Below, piece by piece: positions 47,826 through 61,145 of a DNA stretch of 64,000 nucleotides. A program made the translations under genes and the position numbers. The notes beneath the pieces were generated by a model. It saw nothing but the letters and a program-made list of their open reading frames with translations. It had not been told where the DNA came from and made no database searches. Positions within the stretch are counted from its first letter, which is position 1, and each line of letters begins with the position of its first letter. The stretch lies in assembly GCA_900073065.1 (NCBI GenBank), contig FJOG01000019.1, positions 835,151 to 899,150 on the forward strand, in the 5' to 3' direction. This DNA comes from Phialocephala subalpina. Its lineage: Eukaryota; Ascomycota; Leotiomycetes; Helotiales; Mollisiaceae.

Positions 47826-48265
47826 CGCGTTAATTTGGTGAAAAGAATGTATGAATTCAGGTCATGCAGCTTCTGCATGTCATGTTCTACGAGAGGAAGA
47901 CCATTGTGCGACTCCTCACCTAAGAACTGCCCAGACTGCCTTGTGAAGTGCTGGGCCGACGTCCACTAGCAGCCCGTAAGGCAACAAGGCAACTAGGCCA
48001 CCACACATTCCTACCAAAAATTCGAACTTGCAAAATTCACCACTGCGAGTCCACTATGATTCGTCGCACGCAGAGAGAGACTTAACACTCTCTCTCACGC
48101 ACAAGGCTGTCCACCACGTCGCTCCCCCTCGGTGCCCCGCGCATCTTCTCTTCGTTCTCCCTCACTTTTCAAAGGTCAGCAGCAAGAACTGCGACCCAAA
48201 ATCAGAGCCTGCTTAGCTGCACGGTCTTTTTCAACACAACACGATCCTACGCAAAAAAGGAGAAG
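47826..48265. promoter_or_regulatory. Divergent promoter region of the PPPDE peptidase and OLA1
   Basis: 440 bp between opposite ATGs, with CT-rich stretches (GAGAGAGACTT...CTCTCTCTCACG near 48068-48097) typical of housekeeping fungal promoters. No other gene. Confidence 0.5.
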
Positions 48266-49807
48266 ATGCCTCCCAAGAAAGCCGCCAAGGAGGAGAAGGT
48301 CCTGCTGGGAAGGCCTGGCAATAACCTGAAGAGTGGAATTGTATGCTTTGCCGTCAACATTTGCGGATTTTTGCTAACATTTTCAGGTCGGTCTTGCAAA
48401 CGTTGGTAAATCAACGCTCTTCCAAGCTATCACCAAATGCCACCTTGGTAACCCTGCCGTAAGTCAAAAATTTCAAGCTCGAGTGTGCGATATCTGACCA
48501 CCTACAGAACTTTCCCTTCGCGACCATCGACCCAGAAGAATCCCGTGTCATCGTACCTGACGAGAGATACGACTGGCTTTGCGAAAAATACAACCCCAAA
48601 TCCCGAGTTCCTGCACATCTCACCATCTATGATATTGCTGGTCTAACCCGAGGTGCTTCTACTGGAGCTGGTCTTGGAAACGCATTCTTGTCGCACATTC
48701 GTGCCGTCGATGCTATTTTCCAAGTCGTACGATGTTTCGACGATGCTGAGATTATCCACATTGAAGGAGATGTCGACCCAGTTCGAGATCTGCAGATCAT
48801 CAGCGAGGAGTTGCGAATCAAGGATATCGAGTTTACCGAGAAGGCGCTCGAGGCCTCGAAGAAGCTTACTCGGAGAGGTGGTCAGAGTCTTGAGATGAAG
48901 AAGTTGAAGGAGGAAGAGGCTTGCATTGAGAAGGTGCTTGCTCTTCTTCAAGGTGGGGGTGATGTCCGAAAGGGTGATTGGAGTCCAAAAGAGGTATTTT
49001 CACATTTTTCTTCAGAAACACCCGATACCCTTATGATGATACAAGGCCAGGAGGCCTATAATCCCAGCTCGTCGAATGCCTCACTTTAAACGCAGAGAGC
49101 ATTATGAGATACGAAACACGTTCTGATCTACTTCCACATTACACGTCGTCTGAGAACCTGTCACCAGCAGATGCTAATAGAAATTGCTTCTAGGTCGAGT
49201 TCATTAACCCCTTGTTCCTCCTGACCGCCAAGCCAGTCGTCTACCTCATCAACCTCTCAGAAAAGGACTACATCCGAAAGAAGAACAAGCATCTCGGCAG
49301 AATCATGGAATGGATCAAGGAGAACGCTGCTGGCGACCCTATCCTTCCCATCTCTATCTGTCTCGAGGAACGTCTTACCCGCTTCGAGACCGAGGACGAA
49401 GTTAAGAAGGAGTTGAAGGAACTCGGCGTTGACTCTGCTCTTCCTAAGCTCATCACTACCATGCGCAAAGTCTTGAACTTGGGCAGCTTCTTCACAACCG
49501 GTACTGATGAAGTCCGACAATGGACAATCAGAAATGGCACCAAGGCTCCGCAAGCTGCAGGTGTCATCCACGGTGATTTCGAGAAGACGTTCATTCAGTG
49601 TATCGTGTACAATTACTCAGTGCTGAAGGAGCTCGGTGATGAATCCGAAGTCAAGGCTAAGGGCAAGATCCTGACCAAAGGAAAGGATTATGTCGTCGAA
49701 GATGGGTAAGTTCTCACACATCTCAATATTCTATTACTCCTTGAAACGTAGCGCTTACTATGAATAGTGACATTATCCTAATTAAAGCTGGAGCTGCCAA
49801 GGGATAG
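48266..49807 (+). CDS. OLA1: OLA1, Obg-like ATPase 1 (394 aa)
   Basis: Five exons: 48266-48340, 48387-48458, 48508-48993, 49194-49705 and 49768-49807. The G1 motif GLANVGKST (about 27-35) and G3 DIAGLTRGAS are intact. The specificity motif is NLSE (in VVYLINLSEKDY) instead of NKxD, the change that gives OLA1 ATP over GTP preference. A coiled-coil insertion follows the G domain core (TEKALEASKKLTRRGGQSLE). The C terminus is a TGS domain (LNLGSFFTTGTDEVRQWTIR, RNGTKAPQAAGVIHGDFEKT, GKDYVVEDGDIILI). OLA1 is a conserved cytosolic TRAFAC P-loop ATPase tied to translation and stress responses. Length is canonical. Confidence 0.96.
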
Positions 49808-52075
49808 AGAATTAATATCATGAAATGAAATCAACCTTGGAAGCAACTTTTCCCTCCACTCGGCCTGATTATTCCCACCATCCCCAAGCGGGTGATATGT
49901 GCAAGCAATGGCGTCCACCAAGGAAGGATACTCGTTCAGAGACCTCCGGCAGAGGTCAGTTTGATGGCCTTTATCCGTCCATCAACATCCTCTATGCCAT
50001 CGCATTGAGCAACGTTCTACTGCTCGGTCTGCTTTTTGTACATTCTTAGTTTGCCAATGTTTGAGTCTAAGCTGGAGATTGGGAGCATATTGCACCTCTT
50101 CTCAATGCCCAGCCCAGAATTGACATCTACCTGTGCTTGCATTTGATTCATCCAGCAAACTAGAACTTACTCCATCAGAAATTACCTTTCATAAGCCCTT
50201 ATCCCGCCTCAAGTAAGTTGACGTTATGCCCTCCTACAGATCTCAAAACTTGTGTTTCAGCCAATGCAACAAGTCTGACTTGGGAGGAACTCATGAAGAT
50301 GCCCGTCACCGTAAACAGTCGCAATCTCCCATTCATATACAAGATCCATGAAATCTTCGCAAGTCCATTTGCTCGTTGTCAGATGTTCCTTCAGTGCAAT
50401 AATTGCGAGACAGACAACGACTGTAACATCTTTGAACTCAAGGGTTTCTGCTCTCGGTTTGTGGGGAAACTTGAAGTTTTCGCCTCCAATATTTCCCTTG
50501 AGCTCTGATCTACATCGGTCCGCTGCGTCGTAAATGCGACCTAGAGCAGGCTCAAGTCTCTACAAGACCATAATCGAGGAAAGTAACATTTATACACTCT
50601 TGTCTCTGATCAAGTGGATTATGTCGACCTTGACCAGTATAGATAGAACACTTACCCTTGATCCAAAGGATGTATTGCCCCTGATGTCCACGCAATTGGT
50701 CATTGCTAGCGACAACGATCCGGTATTCTTGCAAAGGCGGCCATGGGACCACGATCTGAAGATATACCAAGACGACCCAACCTTGAAGACGAATGACTCG
50801 CGGCCAGGTTCGCGCACACAACTCAGAAGTACTCTAGGGAAGGAGACCTCAATCCCTTTTGGCGATACTGGCCAATGAGGTGCGAATGATGCATCATCAC
50901 GTTCGCATCTAGCAAAGTCCATGGCGCTCAAGTGAGACCAGTCTTGGTGAGCTTTCTACCTTGAGAGAAGATGATACCCTGATCCAAGGTCATTTGTTGG
51001 TACACTTTCTCCATCCGATCTTCATGAGATGAAAGCTGAGTTATGGACTTGATATCAATCCCTACAAGCGTGGCAATGCAAATAGCCTTCGTCCGACTCG
51101 ACAGTAAGACTTCTCCGTTCAACACTATGATGTAGGAGTATGAGTTGACTCTCACTGCCGACTGCCACCGTCGGTCGATTTCTTATGCTCTTGTAATCAG
51201 GACTGAGATCCGAAAAGAAGATGTTGTTTTCTATGAGTTAAGTGACTCTGAAGTGTGGACTGGCATTTTATGTAAAGAAGACTGGGCATCTTGGAATCCA
51301 AAACGCTTCGGATATGACAAGAATGGGCCCCGATCGTACTCTTGAGACGCAACGTAAGGTATCGGGAAATGTGGAAGAAGGCGTTGTCGCGGCACTGGCG
51401 CCATCTCCATCCTGAGCGTGTTCCGATACAGAATCAGATTTAGGTTTGGATGTCGGTCAAAGTTTGGAATTGTCAATGCACAACAGTGTGCTATGTTTTG
51501 ATAAACACTCTCCATGCATCTCGATGAGAGAGCTGCATTGATACCTTGTAGCCTAAATCGTATCCGGATTGGGAGGACTTTCTACCCCTCCATTCACCAT
51601 GCATGAGCTCCTAGCTCCGCCTCCCTTCCTGGCCGCGAGGATGGCAACAATCGCTGCACATTTGTGAGAGACGCAACACGATTAATTATTCAAAATCGGG
51701 TTAATTAAGTGCTGTTACGAGAGTCGTTAAGATTGAAACTTAAAAAGTGTCTGAAGAGTGGTGGTCGGAAAAACGAGAATCCAGACCGGCGGTCAGCGTT
51801 GCCAACCTCGTCCTGCCGTGCTTTCACTTCTCAGAATCACCATTTTGCAGACAGCCTCGTCCTGCAAATACCAGCTTCTGGTCGTTTGTGACGTGTTCGA
51901 AATCCTGCTGCATATACTTTCCTGTTCTCTGCATGTTTAACGGTAAGGCTACCATCTAGCAAGATACTTGAACTCTTCACTTCGTGAATTTCTGCACTAT
52001 TTTAGATAAAGTAGACACTTTCGCATACTTTCTCGAATACGACCACTATCTGACTCCGAGAACACCCCAGTTACA
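49808..52075. other. Intergenic with coding-like fragments
   Basis: Plus-strand blocks at about 50250-50508 (ATSLTWEELMKMPVTVNSRN, RCQMFLQCNNC), 50534-50878 and 51148-51345 read like protein, and one is preceded by a plausible TTTCAG acceptor. No continuous model or family emerged. Best read as remains of one or more decayed genes. Confidence 0.4.
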
Positions 52076-54745
52076 ATGAGTGACCCAGACTACCCATGGA
52101 GGAGGGACGTAGAGTTTTCGGCCAAACCGAAATCTGTCGACGACAAGACTCGCAAGAAATTGCAAAAAGCCTCAATTACAAGAAGACAGCGGGACTGAAC
52201 CCGAGGAAACAGCCAATTTGGATAAAAGCGACGATGGAATAGAGGCTTTAATTACGGGTGAAAGTTTGACGTCAGTAAATGGTGTTGAGATGGAAGTGTC
52301 CAACAACGTTTAAAATGACAATGACTAGAAGAATGATCGTGATCAGACCGAGGATAATGTTGCAAATGCTAATCCTGGCGATGGTGATTTCGAATTAGTA
52401 GTTCACGACCAAGAAGAAAATGGCGATGATGATACTGAGATAGATAAAGGAGACGAAAGTGAACAAAGGGATGAAGACGCAGACGAGAAGGAGAAGGAAA
52501 CTGAAGAAAAAGATGAGAAGTCCGACGACGAAGACGACAACGAGCATCAAATCCCGCAACGAGGCATGTCCTACACCATCAAAATGGTCTACGAAGACCC
52601 AGAAATATGCAAACGCCACACAAACTGGCTCGATGAACCCCCAATCGAGCACGACGCTCCCATCGAATGGGCACCCGAAACCTTGCGTCACGCAATCCTT
52701 CTGCAATACAGAAAAGCGCATCGCGGCCGCACCGATATGTCGCTCTCAACAGTCATCATCAGAAGTCCCATACTGAAGCAAATCCTGGAGGACTTGGACA
52801 TTGATTCTTTTCCAAATACAGAAGAGGGGTTGGAGATTAGTGCACCGTTTTATGGACTTGTCTATGCGTATGATGATTTGAAGAAGATTGCGGAGGAGAA
52901 GAGGGAGACGATTCGATGGACTGATGCATTACTTTTGCGAAGAATGTTGGAGAAGGAACTTGCGATGGTTTATAAGGCTCATGCTGTTTGTGTTGAGTGG
53001 AAAAGGGTAATGTTTGACAGTCTGTGGACTATTTTCAAGCCAAAACTTGGATATGCACCAAAGTTGATGGCGATGACACACTTGTTTGGTTGGAAGAAAA
53101 GGGTGAGTATTACAGTGTATATGGAGCATCGAGCTTCACCATCAAGGGCGCATTTGTGGATTGGGATGGAATCAAATTTGGTAGGGTCAAAAGAATTCTT
53201 GCGACGTATGAATACAAGGGAGAGAAAAGTATCACAAGTCTTCTGGCGTTTCCAGTAGAGTATTATGAGCATTGTGATGAGATCAAAGAAGCTCTTATAG
53301 TTTGAGGTAAAATTTTCGTGGCCCTCAGAGGATTTCAGTACAAGCACTACAAGGGGATCGCAGATGAGATCGTACATGCGAGCTCGTGGTTGTCTACCTA
53401 CAAACGAGTCATAAGTCCCTCCTCAAATCTTACACCTGATTCGAGTTAACTGGTCCTGCAGATCGACAACCGCATCATCATAGATACGGCATCCTTCTGC
53501 ACCTTCAATAGGTCTCATGCGTGGAGCTTGAGCCTTTGACTGATGCAAAAGACTAATTAGATTCTGAGGAAGGTAAGTCCTTGATCTCAAAAAGAAACTC
53601 AACGCAGATCAAGACACATATTAACAGAGCTAGAAATTGTCAAAGAGATGTTAGAAGATGACGAATGCCTTCTGGCTTGTTCACTTGTCTTGCGTGGGTA
53701 CTCATTAAAAACAAAAGCTTGGGGTGAGGATCGAAATGCAATCTTTTATTAAATGATACTCATCTCGGATAAACAGCCTACTTCCATGTGGACTCAGTCT
53801 CAGATATAACCTGGGACGAACGAGAATTCGAAAGCCTGAGGCTTCCGGGAGATTACAAAGAGCTTATTTTCTCGTTTGTCGAGAGCCAGGTCGCAACTAA
53901 AGGAGGAACATTTGACGATATTATCGCTGGAAAAGGTTCGTTGGCTACTTTAGCAATGTATGAAGAACTAGCTAACCCCACGCAAGGACGCGGCATGATC
54001 ATGCTCCTAACAGGACCAGTAGGCGTAGGCAAGACCTTGACAGCAGAAGCTGGTACAGACCCTCCAAGCCCGTTACCTAGCAACAGAAGCTAACTTCCAC
54101 CTTAGTTGCTGAGAACCTCAAAGCCCCGCTTTACTCTATCAGCGCCGGCCAAATTGGAACCGACGTTCATAGCGTAGAAGAACATCTATCGCGATTCCTT
54201 GAGCTTGCAACGAAATGGAACGCGATACTGCTCTTAGACGAGGCTCGTATTTTCTTGGAAAAACGCTCGGCGGATAATCTGGAAAGGAATGGTCTTGTTG
54301 CAAGTAAGTCTCGCTGAATGCCACATCGTGATCGAAGCTCGAGGGCTGGTCATATCTTCGCAGTTTTTCTGAGACTCCTTGAATATTACGAGGGAGTCCT
54401 GTTCTTGACCACGAACAGAGTAGCTTCATTTGATAGCGCCTTTCGCTCTCGAATACACATAGCGATCAACTACCCCGAGCTCGATTTTGAGGCCATGAAA
54501 GCTGTTTGGCAGATTTCATTGGCATTGCAAATAAGAGTGTCGGCAAGGAAGGCGATGATGCGCATGAAGAATCGGGTATCAGTGACAAAGATCTTGAATA
54601 CTTGGCATCGAAGGAGATGAATGGCCGTCAGATCAAGAATATTCTGAAGTCAGCTCAGCTTTTGGCAAGTCGAAGTGGCAAGCAATTGGCATTGTCCCAT
54701 ATTGAGACAGTACTCAGAGTATCAAATGAGGGGGAAACATGGTAG
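52076..54745 (+). pseudogene. Decayed AAA+ ATPase with DUF7025-type N-terminal region
   Basis: The layout follows a large fungal AAA+ family: acidic N terminus, then YTIKMVYEDPEICKRHTNWL, ISAPFYGLVYAYDDLKKIAE, FDSLWTIFKPK, LVWLEEKGEYYSVYGASSFT and VDSVSDITWDEREFESLRLP. Then Walker A GPVGVGKT (about 54014-54037), Walker B AILLLDEARIFLEKRS, sensor-1 LFLTTNR and arginine-finger region FRSRIHI. Introns at about 54051-54105 and 54303-54361 still splice in frame. Lesions include a frame change near 52180-52200, TAA 52311-52313, TAG 52326-52328, a frameshift near 53045, TGA 53303-53305 and a frameshift near 54510 before the NGRQIKNILKSAQLLASRSG tail. Walker B reads DEAR, not the usual DEAD. Intact relatives are of unknown substrate. 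Non-functional as a whole. Confidence 0.78.
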
Positions 54746-54922
54746 GACTGGCAAGGTTCAACAACATTGAAACATATCACCCACTTGGGGAGATGGTAGG
54801 GAGAGGCACAGAGGAGACTTCTGGAGACTTCTTTAGTAGTGACCCTGAGGGTTGTCCAACTTCTCTTCAATTCTCGGTGGGCCCATAGTTGAAAATCATT
54901 CCGATTCTACTCGCCAACCGGT

Positions 54923-55996
54923 CTACTTCTTCAACATAGCTCCCACCGCCGCTGGCATGATAGCTCCCTCCTCAGGTGTATTCTTGCTCTTGAAATCGTC
55001 AATCATCTGCTCAAACGTAACCCACTCAACGCCCTCATGCTTGTTGATATGGTCAATGATCCTGTTCCTACCGTCAGCTTCCCCTTCTCTGCCTCATACC
55101 AGGAAACATACCTCTGATGCATCTTCAAAACATGCGGCCTCCCCGAAACATCCGGATGAATCGTCATCGGAAAACAAAACTCCTCATAATTCTCATAAAA
55201 ATAATCAAAATGATCCATCCACAGCTGCTCCACAACCTTAGGATCAACCCACCCATGACTATTCGGCGCAGTCTTGATAAACATCATCGGCGGTAAATCA
55301 TCAATATACCAACTCGCCGGGATCTCTACAAGTCCTGTTGGTTTCCCTTTAATAAGAGGTTTCATCCATTCCTCAGCTTTCTTCTTGTAATCGATTTTCG
55401 TCCATTCGTCGCCGATGCGGAGCCAGTACATCTGCGCGTCGTCATGGCTCATGCTATGATCATACTCAATCCCATAACTCAACAGAAGTTCAGCTCCCTC
55501 CTTTGAAGTCTCCCACCATGGAGCAACGGAGCCGCGGGGAGGCTTGCCGCAGAATTCAGTGAGCATTTTGTAGGTTTTGTCGAGGACGTCGCGTTGTTGC
55601 TCGAGGGTCATGTCGGCGGGGTTTTCGTGGGAGTAGCCGTGCAGACCAATTTCGTGGCCAGAGTCGCGAATCAGAGCGCATTCTTCGGGGAAGGTGTCGA
55701 GGGAGTGGCCGGGGATGAACCAGGTTCCTTTTATGGAGTTCTTTTCGAAAAGTTTGAGGAGGCGGCGGACGCCGATTGTGCCTGCCCAGAGACCTGGAGG
55801 GTGTCAGATAGTGGCATAGCTTGGGTGATGTAAGGAGGTTGACGGAGGGGAGCTCGGGAGGTGATGGGGAAAGTCGGATTGAGAAGAACAAACCTCGACT
55901 GATGTCGCTGGACGAGTCCTCTCCGCCATAGCTTCCTAGCCAGCCAGCAACGGCATCAATGTCGATGCCATAACCGACGAGGACTTTCTTGCCCAT
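54923..55996 (-). CDS. Intracellular polysaccharide deacetylase, HpPgdA-like (309 aa)
   Basis: Exons 55894-55996, 55112-55793 and 54923-55067. The sequence follows the HpPgdA-like branch of NodB/CE4 enzymes. [20 protein letters not shown] carries metal-binding Asp12/Asp14, and [12 protein letters not shown] carries His86/His90. Other conserved segments are [60 protein letters not shown] and [20 protein letters not shown]. All metal ligands are present. There is no signal peptide, so it should act in the cytosol; the substrate (an N-acetyl or other C-N group) is not predictable. Annotated homologues are often called peptidoglycan or chitin deacetylases, which is unproven here. Confidence 0.9.
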
Positions 55997-57025
55997 TGTG
56001 ACGGAGGTCGACTGAGATTGATATAGAAGCAAGGAGGAGAACGAGGGTAACAGAGGAAAAGAGAGGAAGAGAGACGACAGATAGCTTTATGGAGGGAGGT
56101 CCAAGAGCAATGAAGTAGCTAGGAGATAAGAAGAGCTTGAACAACTTAAATGTAGTGAGGGGCAGCTCCCTATATCTAGTACCTGGATAGCGGGGGGATC
56201 GTCATACACAGTGTAGCTCTAGGAGTGGGGAGCTCCAATAGTGGGGGATTGGGTACCAAAGATGGCTTGACGTTGTGTCGATATCGGCGTGTGCTGATAA
56301 GCCAGCCCCTTATTGTCGCTGAGAGTAAATTATAGAGACGTGTAAAGTATAGCATAATGTTTTCTTAGTTACACTTTTAGATAGAGGATTGGTGGATTTA
56401 AAGAAGAACGAGATGTTCCGGGATGTGTCCGGGGTGGATTAATCGTCGAAAAATATATGATGGTGCTTAAAAGCTTGCATTTGCTGCTGCAAATGTTCGT
56501 CTGCGCTCGACGAGGAAGAATATGACAAGGCTGGGCAGTCAGAGGAAGATTCTTGGAGTCAATTGTTCAGCGTGACTCGTACATTTCGTCCTTCGATGTT
56601 GCAAAAAAACATCGAGACGTTGAAGATAACAAAATGCTGACTCATCAACCTTCTTGATAACAGTTTGCCATGAACGGATCCCTGTCGATACTAGGGTCCG
56701 CTCACATGCTGGAGTCGTCAAAGAGCGCTTCTGGTCGCTTGAGAACATCAGGTACGGAAGTACGAGGCCAATTCAGGCCCCCATTTGATAGAGCTCCCAT
56801 ACCTGCAACCCCTCGAGTTCTACAACATCGTCAAATAAATCCGCGACTACAACCATACCAGCGCCCTGGAACACCAATGATCTACTAGTTCAGTGCCCCG
56901 CTGGCCATTTCCCTTCTTCCCGTCAACATATCCGGCAAGCTTGCAATCATCAGGATCCTTGGACTTCTGTGTAGCAGGTTGTCCTGCCGTACAGTTTGTT
57001 CATGCGCCGCGCGAATGTCGAATGA
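55997..57025. other. Divergent intergenic between deacetylase and VPS9 gene
   Basis: About 1 kb. A plus-strand ATG frame at 56670-56888 (72 codons) is unsupported and may be an upstream ORF or 5' UTR of the VPS9-domain gene. Confidence 0.5.
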
Positions 57026-60000
57026 ATGCAACCCTTAAATCCATTCCTGTGTGCTTTCTTCAAGAGCGCTCTGCCGTCGCAGTGTACGCCCGTTCATCAC
57101 CATGTAGGCTTCCCGGGCTATACAGCTTGCGCCGAGTCCTCTATCAAGTCTGACAACATCTCTAGATTCTGCTTGTCCCCACTACCGAAGTCCTCCTTAC
57201 CTCCCGCGATCGTGAGTCTGGCGTCCTTTATGCAGATCTCGCAGGATCAGAAGAATTCCTTGGAAGCCATGTTCTGCGAGTACCAGCCAACCATACCACG
57301 GCGGGAGGGAAGGATGCCCCAAATATGCGAGAGAATAGAGGGAAGGCGAAACAATACACGACCCTTAATGGCAGAACGGTAGTAGTGAAGGATGCGTACG
57401 TGTATAGCAATAAAGGTGGGTCGGTGGTCTGATGGAGGAAAGGAGAGGTGCTGACTGTCTATAGGATTTAAGACTCTCAATCAGGCACAACTTCTGACAG
57501 ATACATTATGGTATCCGGACTCTCTTGAACCGCGCCAATGGCTCGTATACTATATCTCGAGGCCTTTGGTAGGCATATACGACGAAGCCAAGATCCCGTT
57601 AGCTATTCTCCCGACGGGCACGTCAAATGGAAGGCCAGCTGTACCTCCGCGAACATCGTCCTTGGATATGGGGTCCAGCAGCTTGCCCAAGAAGAAGGAT
57701 ATCAAGAGTTTCAATGACTTATTGAACAATTTCCCGATGATTGCGAGGCAGATGCAACCTGGTTTAGAGAAGCTATTCAAGGAATTCACAGTGGTCTTCG
57801 ACAAGCCTCTACCGCCTCCTCCTTCTGCTGCGGTAATTCCAGATCCAGTTCCAGATGGGCCTATAGCTACAGCGATGAAGAAAGCGCGCTCGAACAGTAC
57901 GAGTTCTGTACCCATCACTAGACCGAACGGACATGCAGAGCGCTTAGCGATTGAGAACTTCTTCGCGGAGGATGACGAGGATGTTATGCGAGGGGCCTTG
58001 GAGACAGCAGTCACTACTGCGATCGATCTTTTCCAGATGGTGGACAAGCAGCAATTATCACTTCTAGGTGCTACAACCGACCTTACTGGACCTGTCGTTG
58101 AGCGCTTGATCGAGCGATATGTGACTGAGCAAGTTCACGACCAGATTCTGTATCCAAGGCTATGTGCTATGAAACGGGCAGAGGATCTGGAACTGGAGTC
58201 GAAAATACGGCAAATGGAATTCGTCGATATCTCACAAGTCGGAATCATTATTCAAGGTGGTCAGAGAGGGAAGCACGAATTGACATTAAGGCTCGGTCGT
58301 GCTGTTGAGGAATTTCGGAAATTGGGCGTGGCTGGTAGTCCCCAGCAGATGATGGACATTCTGCTTTTGACGCTAAAAACGGTCACGCAACTCACAGACG
58401 TGCCCAAAGAGACCTTGAATGGAGAAGCTCCATCAAGCGAGAAGGTCGCCCCAGTCCTCACTATCAACGCAGATACCTTGGTATCATTACTCTTGATTGT
58501 GGTGATAAGGGCACAGGTTCGATATCTCCAAGCGCGGTTGTTGTACATGCGCCACTTCATATTCATCGACGATGTTGAGAGTGGAGAGATGGGCTATGCT
58601 TTAAGTACGTTTGAGGCTGTGCTCTCATACCTAGCACGAGACTCTGGAGGCCTGCGCAAAGCTTCTCGAAGGAACAACAAGCTTTGGCAGGCGACCAAAA
58701 AGGGCGAAATTAAAGAAATGGCAAAGATCATGGAGCCGGACGTAGAGCACTCGGATGATGATGACGACAACGAGGCTATTATTGATGAAGTCATTGATGA
58801 AAATACACCTTGGAGCTCGTCTAACGGATGGCACTCTAGAAGAGGATCCACCAGGTCGAACAGATCAGGCAAGAGTAGATTATCGCAGGCATCTACACTT
58901 ACCCACGTTTTCCCGTGGCAGAATCACCACGATGACGATGAGGAAGAACGTCTACCTCCGTTACGAAGGCCGAAACAAGTCACGATGGATACAAGAAGTA
59001 TGTCCAGTGGGTCAGAAGTATCCTACCGCTCGCGAGCAACCACCATCGACTCCATGGGCAGTGGCATCGAAGGAGATACCTCGATTGAACGTCTTTGTCA
59101 GACTGAGGACTCATCTGGAGAGTCTGTACCGATGATGGCCATCCAGAATGAGCGACCAGAATCACTCAAGTATTTACTGTCACTGCGCCAATATTACCCG
59201 CTAGAATCAATCCTGGAGGACTGCAACAACGAAGGCACCACTCTCCTAAGCGCAGCCGTGCAGCTTGGCCACACTGAGTTGATCGATATCATCCTCGATT
59301 TCGTCTACCGGGCTCAGTCCGAGGCAATAGTTATCGAATACCTTTCGAAACAAGATATCAGAGGTCGTAGTGTTGCTCACTACCTTTTCAACGCCCCAAC
59401 ACTAATTCCGAGAGTTGGTCGACTGTTACCATGGAGACAGAAAGATCGCAATGGTCAAACGCCCCTTTTCGCCTTGTGTCGTTCCTACGATCATGGTAAC
59501 TACAGAGCAATGGTGGAAGCTGGCATAGCGTCTGCTGCAGCTTCTCAGGGTGATGGTCAGCCATTACACCTTGACGACCACGTGGACAGCAAGGGCAATA
59601 CTCTCCTACACATTGTCAATGACCCTCAAGTCGCGTTGAGAATCCTGCTTCAATGCGACTCCGATGTCAATGCTACCAATGACAAGAAGTTCACGGCTTT
59701 GATGGTTGCTAGCAAGTATGGGCGAATAGAAATGGTTCGCGCCTTATTTGGGGATCCGAGAGTCGATTTCTTCGCTAAAGAGCTTCGAGGTCTCACTGCT
59801 GTGGAATTGGCGAAGGATGACGAAGTACGGAACAGGATTGATGATTTGATTTTGTTTGCCGGTCAAGCTGCTGCTGATGGACGAATCACATCTGTGGTGC
59901 GATCATTCTTCGTCGAAGATGCAACGATAAGACTTGTGGTAAAATCGGGAGCACCTTCAGCGAATCAAAGCTATACTGTAACGACATGTAGACGGTCTCT

Positions 60001-61145
60001 TGCTGACTTCGAGCACCTCGCAAAGCTACTAGCGGTCGAGAACCCCGCCTCGTGGTTGCCCTCCATCTCCGGCATGCGATCTCCGTTTCAGCTCCCATCA
60101 AAGCCATCGAGAGCTGTCCTCAGGGATATTCAAATTCGATTGGACCAATTTCTCAAAATCCTTCTGGCGCACACGACATTTTCGACCCACGAAATGCTTT
60201 GGGAATTCTTCCTCGTCCCGGACATTCAAGCTGACATGATGGAGCAGCGCAGCAAAGCGAAGGCCGAAGCCAGGGCTGACAATGTGAGAGATGAGTATGA
60301 GCCAATTGAAGATATTCGTGACGTTGAGCAATTTGTCGACCACGCCAGAGACATGGTCCGAAGCGTCAATTACTCAACCAAGAGTGTTGCACGCAGGGCC
60401 AATATGGTGCGGTCTGCTACCACCGGTAAGACGGACACTCACCTTCCCCTTTCAACAACTGACGTTCCCAGATCTCTATGACGCATACAATATAGCATCG
60501 CGCGCCCTCTCAACCCTCGAATGTCTCCCATCAACCCACCTTTCCGCCTTAGAAGCCTACGTCGCCACCCTGCGCCCCTCCTCCTCCTCCCCCTACGCCA
60601 ACTTCCACTCCCAAATTCTCTCAATACACAGCACGATAATCGCCATGCTCCTCTCCCTTTCCCGTCCCACTTCCCTCATCTCTTCCATCTCAACATCCCG
60701 CAAATCAATAGAAAGAAACTACAACTCCCTTTCCCGCTCCACACGCTGGCCCCTCGGACTCCTAGATGAAACTCGTCAACGTCTAAACGAGGAAAAAGAA
60801 GATAAAGTGAAAAGGGCACGAGAAGAAGCAGATGGGTTGGCCAAGGAGTTGAGGTATACGCAGCAGGTTGTTGCGGCGGAGTTGGCGGGGTGGCAGGATT
60901 TACATGAACGTATGGGGCGGAGGGCGATTAGGGATTTGGTTAGGGGGCAGTTGGTTAGGGAGAGGACTGTTTTGGAGGGGATGAGGAGGGCGGTTAGGAG
61001 GTTGAAGGTGCAGCCTGTGGTGGATTTCCGACCGAGTTCGGTCGAGGAAGTTGTTGAAGCTGAGAATAGTGGGGTAATTGCTGATGTTAATGAAGGTATT
61101 GTCGAGGAGCCTGTCGTGGATGTGGATGCTGTTCAAGAGAGCTAA
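57026..61145 (+). CDS. VPS9-ankyrin-PX protein, putative Rab5-family GEF (1320 aa)
   Basis: Exons 57026-57103, 57166-57415, 57465-60425 and 60472-61145; the last intron is only 46 bp. A VPS9 region lies at about residues 330-505 (ADTLVSLLLIVVIRAQVRYL, ALSTFEAVLSYLARDSGGLR). A long acidic linker is followed by ankyrin repeats at about 695-895 (EGTTLLSAAVQLGHTELIDI, KGNTLLHIVNDPQVALRILL, KKFTALMVASKYGRIEMVRA). A PX-like region follows at about 920-1035 (YTVTTCRRSLADFEHLAKLL, RIQLDQFLKILLAH-type helix), then a coiled-coil C terminus. VPS9 domains activate Rab5/Vps21 on early endosomes, and PX domains bind phosphoinositides. The combination points to endosomal traffic. The start follows the only ATG that joins in frame to exon 2. 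Confidence 0.9.
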
